The notes below the pieces were generated by a model. It ran no database searches and had not been told where the DNA came from. It was given only the letters and a program-made list of their open reading frames with translations. The position numbers and the translations under genes were made by a program. From assembly GCF_017798165.1 (NCBI RefSeq), contig NZ_CP059068.1, positions 744,001 through 808,000 on the forward strand: DNA of 64,000 nucleotides. The letters are read 5' to 3'. Each line of letters begins with the position of its first letter. Position 1 is the first letter of the stretch. This DNA comes from Rhodoferax sp. AJA081-3. Lineage in GTDB: Bacteria > Pseudomonadota > Gammaproteobacteria > Burkholderiales > Burkholderiaceae_C. Shown here piece by piece: positions 55,772 through 64,000 of the stretch.

Positions 55772-57001
55772 TCAAGAGACACCCACTGCCTGCGCCAGAC
55801 CACGCAGGCGCGCCCGGTTGGTCCGGGTCCACGACATCAACTCTTCACCCGGCATGGGTTTGGCGATCAGGTACCCCTGGGCAATGTCACAGCCCAGGCT
55901 GCGCACCAAGTTCCAGTCTTCGACTGTCTCCACGCCTTCGGCCACCGTGCTCACGCCCAGGCTGCGGCCCATCTCCAGGGAACTGCTCAGAATGGCGCGG
56001 CGGTTGGAGCGTTCACTGGCGCCATTGACAAATATCCGGTCAATCTTCAACTCTGTGAACGGGCTGCGCGACAGGGTCTGCATGGACGAATACCCAATGC
56101 CAAAGTCATCCATGGACAGGCCAAAACCCTTGAGCCCCAGCCGTGCAAGATTGGCCAGGGCCTGTGGATTCATGACCATGGTTTCGGTGACCTCCCAGAT
56201 CAGGGCAGAAGGCTCCACTTCGTAAACCTTTACCAGGCCCATCAGTCGGTCCACAAATCCCTGGTCGGACAAATCGTCGGCTGACAAGTTGAGTGACAAG
56301 GTCAGCGATGGCATGGACTTCTGCCACTCCACAAACACCTTCAAGGACAGCTCCACCATGACCAGCGTGAAATGGGCCATCAACGGCGTACCTTCTATGG
56401 TGCCAATGAAGGCCGCCGGTCCGAGCAGTCCGCGTTGCGGGTGGCGCCAGCGCGCCAGCGCCTCCACCCCTTTGAGCAAACCCGTCGCCATTGCAATCTT
56501 GGGCTGAAAAAAGGGCACAAACTGCCCACTGTCCAGTGCCAGTTCAATCTCTGCCAATTCCTGCATGGCGGCGGGCGCAGCTTTGACCGCGTCTGCCTGG
56601 CGGTGCCTTGCCGCTTCCAACAAGCGGGCCAGCGCCGGCCCGGTGATGGGCTTGGGCAGCGTGCCCAGCAAGTTCATGCGGGCGTTGTCGGCGCCCAGGC
56701 TTTCCACCGTTTCCAGCAGGCGGGGGTCCCGCGCGCTGGTGACGATCAGGTTTTCCACCCGGCGGCTCTCGGCCAGGTGGGTGATCAACTCGAAGCCATC
56801 CATGCCAGGCATATCGATGTCGGTGATGAGCAGGAATATTTTTTCGGTCGTCAACGTGCCTAGCAGACGCAGCGCATCCGTGCCGTCACAGGCCTCCAGT
56901 ACCGTGCCAAAGCACAGGTCCTGTAGCAGGCTGACCAAATGGTTGCGTTGGACAACACTGTCCTCCACAACCATGGCGACCAGGTGGTTCACATCGTTCA
57001 T
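55772..57001 (-). CDS. Response regulator with EAL c-di-GMP phosphodiesterase domain
   Basis: A 409-residue protein: receiver domain (1-130, phosphoacceptor in [15 protein letters not shown]) joined to an EAL domain. Catalytic and metal residues appear complete: [40 protein letters not shown] and VAEGVET. It should hydrolyse c-di-GMP under phosphorylation control. Its start overlaps the cheB stop by 4 nt, making it the last gene of the chemotaxis operon and linking CheA phosphoflow to c-di-GMP. Confidence 0.92.
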   Translation of the reverse strand: MNDVNHLVAMVVEDSVVQRNHLVSLLQDLCFGTVLEACDGTDALRLLGTLTTEKIFLLITDIDMPGMDGFELITHLAESRRVENLIVTSARDPRLLETVESLGADNARMNLLGTLPKPITGPALARLLEAARHRQADAVKAAPAAMQELAEIELALDSGQFVPFFQPKIAMATGLLKGVEALARWRHPQRGLLGPAAFIGTIEGTPLMAHFTLVMVELSLKVFVEWQKSMPSLTLSLNLSADDLSDQGFVDRLMGLVKVYEVEPSALIWEVTETMVMNPQALANLARLGLKGFGLSMDDFGIGYSSMQTLSRSPFTELKIDRIFVNGASERSNRRAILSSSLEMGRSLGVSTVAEGVETVEDWNLVRSLGCDIAQGYLIAKPMPGEELMSWTRTNRARLRGLAQAVGVS

Positions 57002-58080
57002 AAAGATCTTTGCAATTGCTGAAGGATCTCGCGGTCAATCATGTTCAGTGGAACCAGCTTGTCCACAGCGCCCCGTTTGACGGCCTCTTTGGGCATGCCA
57101 TAGACCACACAGCTGGCCTCGTCTTGCGCCACAGTGCGGGCACCGGCCTGGTGCATTTCCAGCAATCCGGCCGCACCGTCATCACCCATGCCGGTCATGA
57201 TGATGCCCAGTGCGTTGGCACCGGCACATTTGGCCACCGAGCGGAACAGCACATCCACCGAGGGGCGATGCCGGTTGACCACCGGCCCGTCAATCACTTC
57301 CACAAAATACTGGGCACCTGCACGGCGCAGCAGCATGTGTTTGCCACCGGGTGCAATCAGTGCCCTGCCCTGTACCACGCGGTCATTGTGGGCGGCCTCT
57401 TTCACATCAATCTGGCACAGGCTGTGCAAGCGGCTGGCAAAGGCGGCCGTGAACTTTTCGGGCATGTGCTGCACGATGACAATGCCGGGCGATACCCGTG
57501 GCAAGGCTGTCAACACCTCTTCCAACGCCTGGGTGCCACCAGTCGATGTGCCTATGGCCACCACCTGCTCCGTGGTCTGGCTCATGGCGCGGGTATCGGC
57601 GGGCGACAGAATCACATCCGCCGTATTTTTTGCCTTGGGCACCAGGGCCGCGGCCTGGCTGCGTGCGGCGAGGCGGTTCACATTCGCCCCGGCGGCGGAT
57701 TTGACGGCGGCGATCAGCTCCGCGGCACTGGACTGCAGAAAGGCCTTCAAATCCAGCTTGGGCTTGGTGATGGTGGTCACCGCACCGGCCGACAAGGCCT
57801 CTACCGAGGTGCGGGCACCCTTTTCTGTCAGAGTGGAGCAGATCACCACCGGTGTGGGCCGCTCGGCCATGATCTTGCGCAAGAAGGTGATGCCGTCCAT
57901 GCGCGGCATTTCCACATCGAGCACGATCACATCGGGCCAGGTGGTCTTCATGCGCTCCATGGCCAGGATGGGGTCAGAGGCTGGTACCAGCACCTCCATG
58001 TCCTTGTCCTGCCGCAACAAGCCCGACAACACCTGGCGCACCACGGCCGAGTCGTCCACGATCAACACCTTGATGCTCAT
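56998..58080 (-). CDS. cheB: Chemotaxis protein-glutamate methylesterase/glutaminase
   Basis: A 360-residue protein with receiver (phospho-Asp near 55 in [13 protein letters not shown]) and C-terminal methylesterase. The catalytic triad is seen as Ser in [12 protein letters not shown], His in [13 protein letters not shown] and Asp in GMGDDGAAG. It removes methyl groups from receptors for adaptation, opposite CheR. Overlaps cheD by 4 nt upstream and the REC-EAL gene downstream. Confidence 0.96.
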   Translation of the reverse strand: MSIKVLIVDDSAVVRQVLSGLLRQDKDMEVLVPASDPILAMERMKTTWPDVIVLDVEMPRMDGITFLRKIMAERPTPVVICSTLTEKGARTSVEALSAGAVTTITKPKLDLKAFLQSSAAELIAAVKSAAGANVNRLAARSQAAALVPKAKNTADVILSPADTRAMSQTTEQVVAIGTSTGGTQALEEVLTALPRVSPGIVIVQHMPEKFTAAFASRLHSLCQIDVKEAAHNDRVVQGRALIAPGGKHMLLRRAGAQYFVEVIDGPVVNRHRPSVDVLFRSVAKCAGANALGIIMTGMGDDGAAGLLEMHQAGARTVAQDEASCVVYGMPKEAVKRGAVDKLVPLNMIDREILQQLQRSL

Positions 58081-58589
58081 GCCGTAGTCTCCTTGATGCC
58101 CAGCGCAGCGGTCTGCGGGGCTCGTTCTACATAGTTCACCCAGATATCGCCTGTGCTGACATTGAACATAATCTTGCGGTAACCGTCGCCAAACAGGCTC
58201 TCCGAGATGATGGGAATGTTGTGCGCCAACAGCAGATTGCGGGCAGCTTCGCCATTGCGCCGGCCAACATCCGGCAGACCAGGACTTTTGGTACGGTCAA
58301 ACATGGCGCCACCACCAAAGACCTTGGCTAGACACTCTGTAGGGTCCACGCCTTTCGCACGCAGCTTGCACAGCATGAGCTGCAAGGCATCGTCGCTGTA
58401 ACGGGCGTTGCGCACCCCATCCGAGCTGGTACCGCTCAGTACAAAGTGCGACATGGCGCCCACCAACGCTTGGGGGTGCCACAAGGTTATGGATACGCAG
58501 GAACCCAGCAAAGTGCTGATGCGGCAGCGTGCGTCACCCACGTGGTAATCCCCGGGCATCAGGAATACGTTGGCAACACGGTTTGGCAT
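58077..58589 (-). CDS. cheD: Chemoreceptor glutamine deamidase
   Basis: A 170-residue CheD: catalytic Cys in [13 protein letters not shown], His in AMSHFVLSG, and KVFGGGAMF. It deamidates receptor glutamines so that CheR can methylate them. It lies 8 nt after cheR and overlaps cheB by 4 nt, the usual cheR-cheD-cheB order of Burkholderiales. In other species CheD also interacts with CheC; no cheC is seen. Confidence 0.95.
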   Translation of the reverse strand: MPNRVANVFLMPGDYHVGDARCRISTLLGSCVSITLWHPQALVGAMSHFVLSGTSSDGVRNARYSDDALQLMLCKLRAKGVDPTECLAKVFGGGAMFDRTKSPGLPDVGRRNGEAARNLLLAHNIPIISESLFGDGYRKIMFNVSTGDIWVNYVERAPQTAALGIKETTA

Positions 58590-58597
58590 GGTGGGGC

Positions 58598-59398
58598 CTA
58601 CGGCTTGGTATAGATGGACGGCGCCACCGGGCGCAGGTCGGTCCTGGTATCGTTCAGCGTCTCGGAATGGCCCACCAGAAGGTGCCCCCCCGGCTTCAGA
58701 TGCTGCGCCAGGCGCTGCGCCACACCTTGCTTAGTCTCGCTGCTGAAATAGATCATCACATTGCGCACAAAGATCAGGTCAAACTGCCCCAGGTTGGGCA
58801 AGGGCCTGTCCAGGTTCACCTGCATGAACCGCACCCGGTCGCGCAGACTGCGTTGAATCAGCAGCGTACCCGCCTGCGGGCCTGTGCCCTTGAGGCAAAA
58901 GCGCTTCAGGTAGTCGGGCGGTATGTGGGTGGTGCGTCCCTCCGGGTAATGGCCAAAACTGGCGTGGCGCAAGACCCGCGCACTGATGTCGGAACCAAAC
59001 AGTTCCCAGGGCCGGTTCTCCATGCAATCGGCCAGCACCATGGCAATGCTGTAGACCTCTTCTCCACTGGAGCAGGCGGCACTCCAGACACGCAGGGGCC
59101 GGTTGGCGGCCGCTGCTTCCATGACCAACTTGCGCAGCAGGTCAAAGTGTTTGGGTTCGCGGAAGAAGTAGGTTTCGTTGGTGGTCAGCAAATCGATGGC
59201 GATCTGCACCTCGGCCGGATCGCGCTTGCTGCTCAACAGGGACAGATACTCGGTATAGGTGCTCAGGCCATGGTGTTGCAGGCGCTTGGACAGGCGCCCG
59301 GTAACCAGTGCTTTCTTCGTGGAGGCAAGCGTGATGCCCGCCTCGTCAAAAATAAAGCTCTGGTATTTGGCGAATTCGTGGTCTTTGATGTCAATCAT
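58598..59398 (-). CDS. cheR: Chemotaxis protein methyltransferase
   Basis: A 266-residue SAM-dependent enzyme that methylates receptor glutamates. N-terminal helical domain with LLTTNETYFFREPKHFDLL, SAM motif VWSAACSSGEEVYSIAMV and the beta-subdomain and C-terminus with FDLIFVRNVMIYFSSETKQGV. The ATG chosen (MIDIKDHEFAKYQSFIFDEAG) is 5 codons inside the longer frame. Thirty nt follow cheW. Confidence 0.96.
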   Translation of the reverse strand: MIDIKDHEFAKYQSFIFDEAGITLASTKKALVTGRLSKRLQHHGLSTYTEYLSLLSSKRDPAEVQIAIDLLTTNETYFFREPKHFDLLRKLVMEAAAANRPLRVWSAACSSGEEVYSIAMVLADCMENRPWELFGSDISARVLRHASFGHYPEGRTTHIPPDYLKRFCLKGTGPQAGTLLIQRSLRDRVRFMQVNLDRPLPNLGQFDLIFVRNVMIYFSSETKQGVAQRLAQHLKPGGHLLVGHSETLNDTRTDLRPVAPSIYTKP

Positions 59399-59428
59399 GG
59401 CAATTCGCCGCACCGGGCGTTTGTAGGG

Positions 59429-59992
59429 TCAATGGGTGCCCTGATCGGCAGCAGACTCCGGCGCCAATATTCCCTGCAGGTTGGTCAACTGGCTGATCGA
59501 CAACACCTGCTGGATATTGAGCAGAATCACAAACTTTCCGTTGACCTTGCCCATGCCAGCAATCAGGTCCGGGGCTATCTTCATGCCAAAGCTGGGCGCA
59601 GGCTCTACGTCCCCGGGTGCAATTTCCTGCACGGCGTTGACGGAATCCACCACTACACCAATAACATGTTGTTCGCCGTCGTGCTCAAGCTCCACAATCA
59701 CAATGCAGGTGCGCTTGGTGATCTCGCTGGAGGGTTGTCCAAAACGGGTGGCAAGGTCCATGACGGGCACCACGGCGCCACGCAGGTTGATCACGCCGCG
59801 TATGGCGCCAGGCATCATCGGCACGGTGGTCAGGCCGCCGTACTCGATGATTTCCTTGATGGACAAAATGCCGATGGCGTAGATCTCACCACCCAGCATA
59901 AAGGTCAGGTACTGGGTGGGCTCCTGCGGCAAGCTAGTGGTGGCCGCAGCCGCCACCAGACTTCTGCCGCCAGTCTGTACGAGTGAAGTCAT
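59429..59992 (-). CDS. cheW: Chemotaxis coupling protein CheW
   Basis: A 187-residue CheW: YLTFMLGGEIYAIGILSIKEIIEYGGLTTVPMMPGAIRGVINLRGAVVPVMDLATRFG is the core SH3-like fold. It couples receptors to CheA. It is slightly longer than the usual 150-170 residues because of a Ser/Ala-rich N-terminus and a polar tail. It lies 24 nt after the receptor gene. Confidence 0.96.
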   Translation of the reverse strand: MTSLVQTGGRSLVAAAATTSLPQEPTQYLTFMLGGEIYAIGILSIKEIIEYGGLTTVPMMPGAIRGVINLRGAVVPVMDLATRFGQPSSEITKRTCIVIVELEHDGEQHVIGVVVDSVNAVQEIAPGDVEPAPSFGMKIAPDLIAGMGKVNGKFVILLNIQQVLSISQLTNLQGILAPESAADQGTH

Positions 59993-60016
59993 AGGATCAT
60001 TCCTGGGGACAAGGTC

Positions 60017-61723
60017 TCAGTACTTGACGAAGTGGGCTTCGTCAGGCTCCGCGTCCGTAAAACCGGAGCGCACCTGGCTGGGTTTGGCTGCTTTTCCGTC
60101 CTTGCGCGACGCTGTGCTGCGGGTAGCCGTTGTGGATGGTTTGCGCACACCCACCGTGTTGCCCTGGTTGCCTTGGGTGACACGGAAGAAGGAAATAGTG
60201 GACTGCAGCGATTCAGCCTGGCTGGTCATTTCTTCAGCGGTGGCAGCCAACTCTTCAGAACCGGCAGCGTTTTGCTGCGTAGTCTGGCTCAGCTGGCCAA
60301 CGGCAGCATTGATCTGCGACACACCGGCCGACTGCTCTTCCGATGCAGCCGTGATCTCTTGCACCAGGTCCGATGTCTTCTTGATATTGGGCACCATCTC
60401 GTCCAGCAAGGAGCCCGCACGCTCGGCCAGTTGCACACTGCTGTCGGCCACTTCACCAATCTCTTGGGCGGCCACCTGGCTGCGTTCTGCCAGCTTGCGC
60501 ACTTCGGCGGCGACCACGGCAAAACCCTTGCCATGTTCGCCGGCACGGGCCGCTTCAATGGCGGCATTCAGCGCCAGCAGATTCGTCTGGTAGGCGATGT
60601 CGTCGATGATGACAATCTTCTTGGCGATTTGTTTCATGGCCGCCACGGTGGATTTCACCGCTTCACCACCTTCAGTCGCCTCGCTGGCGGCCTTGCTGGC
60701 CATGGCGTCAGTCACCTTGGCGTTCTCGGTGTTCTGGGCAATGGAAGCAGTCATTTGCTCGACCGATGCACTGGTTTCTTCCACACCGGCTGCCTGCTCG
60801 GTGCTGGCCTGCGACAGGGATTGCGCTGTGGCACTGATCTGTTCGGCCGCGCCCGTGAGGCCGGCTGCACCGGAGGACACCTCGGCCACCACCTGCGATA
60901 GTTTGTCCACCATGGCTTTCATGCTGGCCAACAGGCTGGTGTTGTCGTTGGGTTTGAGGTCGATCCGCACAGTGAGATCACCGGCGGCCACTTGCTCCAC
61001 GATGTCGGCAGCATAGGCGGGGTCGCCGCCCAGTTGTTTCATGATGGCGCTCAGAATAAAGACACCAAGCAACACAAGGGCAACAAACGAGACACCGGAA
61101 ACCGTGTACATCAACTTAAGAGAGCGGGCAGCCGACTCTTCAGCACTCTTCACCGCTTCATCACCGTATTTCACGTTCATCTGAACCAGTTTGTCCAGAC
61201 TGGCTTCGGCCGGGGCGAACAGCGTGCGGCTATCGACCAACGCCGTGTGGTGTTGGCTAAACATCTCCTTGCGACGTGCGTCAGTGTCTGCCTTCATCAC
61301 ATCTTTGGCGAGATCGGTCAGCTTGTCATCACTCTTTTTCCAAGCATCCCACTCCTTGACGAACTGTTTCCATACATCCGCTTCTTCAGGCGTCTGTGGC
61401 AATGGCTCATAGAGCTTGAATCCATCGTCGACACGTTTCCAGGCGTCTGTCTTTTCTTTGAGAAACATCTCAATATCTTTGTATTCCTCCAGACGGGCTG
61501 CCTTGCTGTCAATACCACGGGACGACGACCGGATGGCAGACTGCGCCTCATTCACAATCTGCAGCGCCAAGACCGAGGGCATGCGGTTCTTGCCAACTTC
61601 CGCAAGCTGTTCGGCGTCCGATTTCAATCCCGAGAATGCGATGAGCATGACCGCCAACAGGGCCGCGATGGCCACCGCAAGCAGGGTGATGATTTTTGCT
61701 TTGAGCGAAATATTGGAGAACAT
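60017..61723 (-). CDS. Methyl-accepting chemotaxis protein
   Basis: A 568-residue receptor: first membrane helix at about 9-29, periplasmic four-helix-type sensor domain to about 205, second helix ([20 protein letters not shown]), HAMP region and a cytoplasmic signalling domain with the conserved hairpin tip [30 protein letters not shown]. The C-terminus is Lys/Ser-rich and ends EAHFVKY, without an NWETF-like CheR-docking pentapeptide. Ligand unknown. It lies between cheA and cheW, so it is probably the operon's main input. Confidence 0.95.
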   Translation of the reverse strand: MFSNISLKAKIITLLAVAIAALLAVMLIAFSGLKSDAEQLAEVGKNRMPSVLALQIVNEAQSAIRSSSRGIDSKAARLEEYKDIEMFLKEKTDAWKRVDDGFKLYEPLPQTPEEADVWKQFVKEWDAWKKSDDKLTDLAKDVMKADTDARRKEMFSQHHTALVDSRTLFAPAEASLDKLVQMNVKYGDEAVKSAEESAARSLKLMYTVSGVSFVALVLLGVFILSAIMKQLGGDPAYAADIVEQVAAGDLTVRIDLKPNDNTSLLASMKAMVDKLSQVVAEVSSGAAGLTGAAEQISATAQSLSQASTEQAAGVEETSASVEQMTASIAQNTENAKVTDAMASKAASEATEGGEAVKSTVAAMKQIAKKIVIIDDIAYQTNLLALNAAIEAARAGEHGKGFAVVAAEVRKLAERSQVAAQEIGEVADSSVQLAERAGSLLDEMVPNIKKTSDLVQEITAASEEQSAGVSQINAAVGQLSQTTQQNAAGSEELAATAEEMTSQAESLQSTISFFRVTQGNQGNTVGVRKPSTTATRSTASRKDGKAAKPSQVRSGFTDAEPDEAHFVKY

Positions 61724-61803
61724 ACAACTCCCTCCGGTTAAATGGGGAAAAATTTCCCTGAATACGTGAATGAATGCACTAAATAACTCGAAAATTTGGT
61801 GGA

Positions 61804-64000
61804 CTACGTCAACATGCGTTGCTCCACCGATCGGTTGTCCATATCCTTGAAGACCGAAGGAACATCCAGAATGAGGGCCACCTCACCGCTGCCCAAGATG
61901 GTGGAGCCGCTGATGCACTTGACCTGCTGGAACACCCGGCTAAGGGGCTTGATGACGGTCTGGAATTCGCCCAGCAGGTTGTCCACAACCATGCCAAACT
62001 TTTGTCCCGCATGTTTGAGCACCACCACGCTCTCGCGCCGCGGCGCGGGCGCCTCGATGCTGAAGAACTGGCGCAGCCGCACCAGCGGCAGCACCTGGCC
62101 GCGCAGGTTGCAGTAGTCATGGCCGCCCTCGGCTGAGAACTCCACACACTCGTCAATCATGTCCAGCGGCACCACAAACACGGCCTTGCCCACGCCGACC
62201 AAGAATCCGTCGATGATGGCCAGCGTCAGTGGCAGGCGCACGCTGACGGTGGTGCCCACACCTTCTTCGCTGTGCAGGCTGATGGTGCCCCGCAGCGAGG
62301 TGATGTTGCGTTTGACCACATCCATGCCCACACCACGGCCCGACAGGTTGGTGATCTGGTCCGCCGTCGAAAAGCCAGGCTCAAAAATCAGGTCAAAGAT
62401 TTCCTTGTCGGAGAGGCGTTGGTCGGCATCGATCAGTCCCCGCTCCAGTGCCTTGGCCAGGATGCGGTCTTTCTTGAGACCACCACCGTCGTCCGACACT
62501 TCGATGACAATGCTGCCGGAGTCGTGGAATGCGTTGAGGCGTATGCTGCCCTTGACCGATTTGCCCCGTTGCTGGCGTAGGTCGGCTGGCTCGATGCCAT
62601 GGTCCATGGCATTGCGCACCAGGTGCATCAGGGGGTCGCCGATCTTCTCCACCACGGTCTTGTCCAGCTCGGTCTCTTCACCGCTGATCTGCAGGCCAAT
62701 ATCCTTGCCAATCTCGCGCGACACGTCGTAAACCACACGTTGGAAGCGGGTGAAGGTGGCGCCGATCTTGACCATGCGCAGTTGCAGTGCGCTGTCACGC
62801 ACCTCCTGCACCAGGCCGGACAGGCGCGAGGTACTTTCCTGTAACTCCGGCATCTGCGACCGGCGGGCCAGCAGGTTGGAGGTGGCGCCTTCGATGATGA
62901 GTTCACCCACCAGGTTGATCAGCTGGTCCAGCTTGTCGGCGTCGATACGGATGGAGCGGTTCTCGCTGGACTTGCTGTCACCCGTCTTCTGTTTGTCAGT
63001 TATCTGCTTTTGCTTGGCCAGGGCCGCCTCCACCAAGGAAGGCTCCACCGCGTTTTGCTCCACCAGGATGTCACCCAGCTTAGGCAGATCCGCGTCGCTT
63101 TGACCGCAGGTCAGTGCGTCGGCCTGTGCGTTTTGCTGGATGGCCAGGGCTTCGGCCAACTCGCGCCGGGTAATGCTGCCACACAGAACCAAAATATCGC
63201 CCAGGCGTACATTGAGTTCGGGCAATTGCTGGATCAGGTCGGCATATTCCACCAGGCGGCTGTGCGGCGGGATGATGCGAATGCTGCAGTCGTCACGCAC
63301 AAACTCGAACACACCCTCGATGGCGTCTTTGGTGGCATTGCTGGCAAAAGCAATCTCGAATCCCAGGTAGCAGGTCTCGGGGTCCATCGCGGTTGCCGGG
63401 GGCATGGCATCGTGCAGCGTGGCAATGCCCACAACGCGACCCAACTGGCCCAGGTAGCGGATAAAGGACAGGGGGTCCATGCCATTGCGCAATACATCAG
63501 GCCCAAAGCGCAGCGAAATGTGCCAGTTGTTGCGGGCGTCACCCGCCGCGTCGTCACGTGATATGCGTTCCAGCTGGGCCTCTGGCTCCGGTGCCGGTGC
63601 AGCCACCTCGGTGCTGGACGGCTTGAGGTACTGGCGCAACTGCGTGAGCAAGGGAACCGACACACGCTCCAGCGCTTCGCTGTTTCCGGTCTGGCCGGCG
63701 TCGACCATCTGCACCATGGTGGTCAGGTGATCGCAGCAGGACAGCAGCAGCACAACCAGGCTGTCGTCGATCTGGACCTGGCCATCGCGCACGCCATCCA
63801 GCACACTCTCGGCCACATGGGTAAAGGCAACGATATGGTCCAGACCAAAAAGTCCAGCCGAGCCCTTGATGGTATGGGCGGCGCGGAAAATGGCGTTGAC
63901 AGCTTCGTCGCGGTCGGGGTTTTGCTCTATGGAGAGTAGCGCGTTCTCCATTTCCTCCAGGAGCTCGCGGCACTCGGCGATGAAGGTTTGCAGGGCGGCG
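61804..64000 (-). CDS. cheA: Chemotaxis histidine kinase CheA, N-terminus outside window
   Basis: At least 731 residues; the frame is open to the window edge (residues before [10 protein letters not shown] read [11 protein letters not shown], typical of a first HPt helix), so the true start is beyond 64000. HPt His in [14 protein letters not shown]; a long middle part with a region that looks like a second regulatory domain ([20 protein letters not shown] and [21 protein letters not shown]); then dimerisation, ATPase ([20 protein letters not shown]) and a C-terminal CheW-like domain. It donates phosphate to CheB, probably the REC-EAL regulator, and an unlinked CheY. Confidence 0.95.
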   Translation of the reverse strand, partial: AALQTFIAECRELLEEMENALLSIEQNPDRDEAVNAIFRAAHTIKGSAGLFGLDHIVAFTHVAESVLDGVRDGQVQIDDSLVVLLLSCCDHLTTMVQMVDAGQTGNSEALERVSVPLLTQLRQYLKPSSTEVAAPAPEPEAQLERISRDDAAGDARNNWHISLRFGPDVLRNGMDPLSFIRYLGQLGRVVGIATLHDAMPPATAMDPETCYLGFEIAFASNATKDAIEGVFEFVRDDCSIRIIPPHSRLVEYADLIQQLPELNVRLGDILVLCGSITRRELAEALAIQQNAQADALTCGQSDADLPKLGDILVEQNAVEPSLVEAALAKQKQITDKQKTGDSKSSENRSIRIDADKLDQLINLVGELIIEGATSNLLARRSQMPELQESTSRLSGLVQEVRDSALQLRMVKIGATFTRFQRVVYDVSREIGKDIGLQISGEETELDKTVVEKIGDPLMHLVRNAMDHGIEPADLRQQRGKSVKGSIRLNAFHDSGSIVIEVSDDGGGLKKDRILAKALERGLIDADQRLSDKEIFDLIFEPGFSTADQITNLSGRGVGMDVVKRNITSLRGTISLHSEEGVGTTVSVRLPLTLAIIDGFLVGVGKAVFVVPLDMIDECVEFSAEGGHDYCNLRGQVLPLVRLRQFFSIEAPAPRRESVVVLKHAGQKFGMVVDNLLGEFQTVIKPLSRVFQQVKCISGSTILGSGEVALILDVPSVFKDMDNRSVEQRMLT

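Overview
The window looks like a chromosomal segment of a betaproteobacterium of the order Burkholderiales, most likely Comamonadaceae and perhaps Rhodoferax-like. This rests on high GC coding density, Burkholderiales-type operon orders (dapC-dapD-pilU-dapE-prmB, smc-zipA-ligA, tolB-pal-cpoB, a Comamonadaceae-style chemotaxis cluster) and short repeats starting TAGCCCCCG. Genus assignment is inference. No phage, transposase, CRISPR array or rRNA operon is visible.

Layout. 1-4.0 kb: a truncated OmpA/DUF4892-type gene, a small lipoprotein, and a hybrid histidine kinase/LuxR response regulator pair. 4.0-9.5 kb: a fatty-acid oxidation operon (acyl-CoA dehydrogenase, thiolase, MaoC hydratase, two-domain FabG-like reductase). 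9.6-12.7 kb: a lipid desaturase and its ferredoxin-reductase partner, divergent from a FabR/DesT-like TetR regulator, with a palindromic operator over the desaturase promoter. 12.7-17.4 kb: diguanylate cyclase, map, glnD. 17.5-19.5 kb: HDOD protein and def, preceded by a HepT/MntA toxin-antitoxin pair that overlaps def. 19.5-26.7 kb: ybaN, ligA, zipA, smc. 26.8-27.6 kb: a stand-alone receiver and an HPt protein. 27.7-33.2 kb: lysine/diaminopimelate genes with a PilU-like ATPase and prmB. 33.2-33.5 kb: a strongly structured non-coding stretch before an ABC-F ATPase gene. 35.5-36.9 kb: a small accessory pocket (DUF2971 gene, an unrecognised small ORF, three strong hairpins) next to two tRNA-Lys genes. 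37-40.4 kb: tcdA, cpoB, pal, tolB. 40.4-47.1 kb: lipopolysaccharide/surface-glycan genes (three glycosyltransferases, O-antigen-ligase-like protein, MsbA, polysaccharide deacetylase). 47.1-54 kb: rng, maf, rlmH, rsfS, nadD, hemF, purD, yebC. 54-55.6 kb: HerA-like ATPase. 55.8-64 kb: a chemotaxis operon read leftward (cheA cut by the window end, mcp, cheW, cheR, cheD, cheB, then a REC-EAL regulator).

Most of the window is housekeeping. The points that stand out are: a short repeat family present between genes as terminator-like hairpins and also inside dapE and prmB, where both copies read in the same frame; the palindromic desaturase operator with a second partial copy before the regulator; the long inverted repeat upstream of the ABC-F gene; the HepT/MntA pair translationally linked to def; the hairpin-flanked DUF2971 pocket beside tRNA-Lys; and a long basic tail on RsfS. 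All functional names come from reading motifs and gene order by eye; no database search was run.
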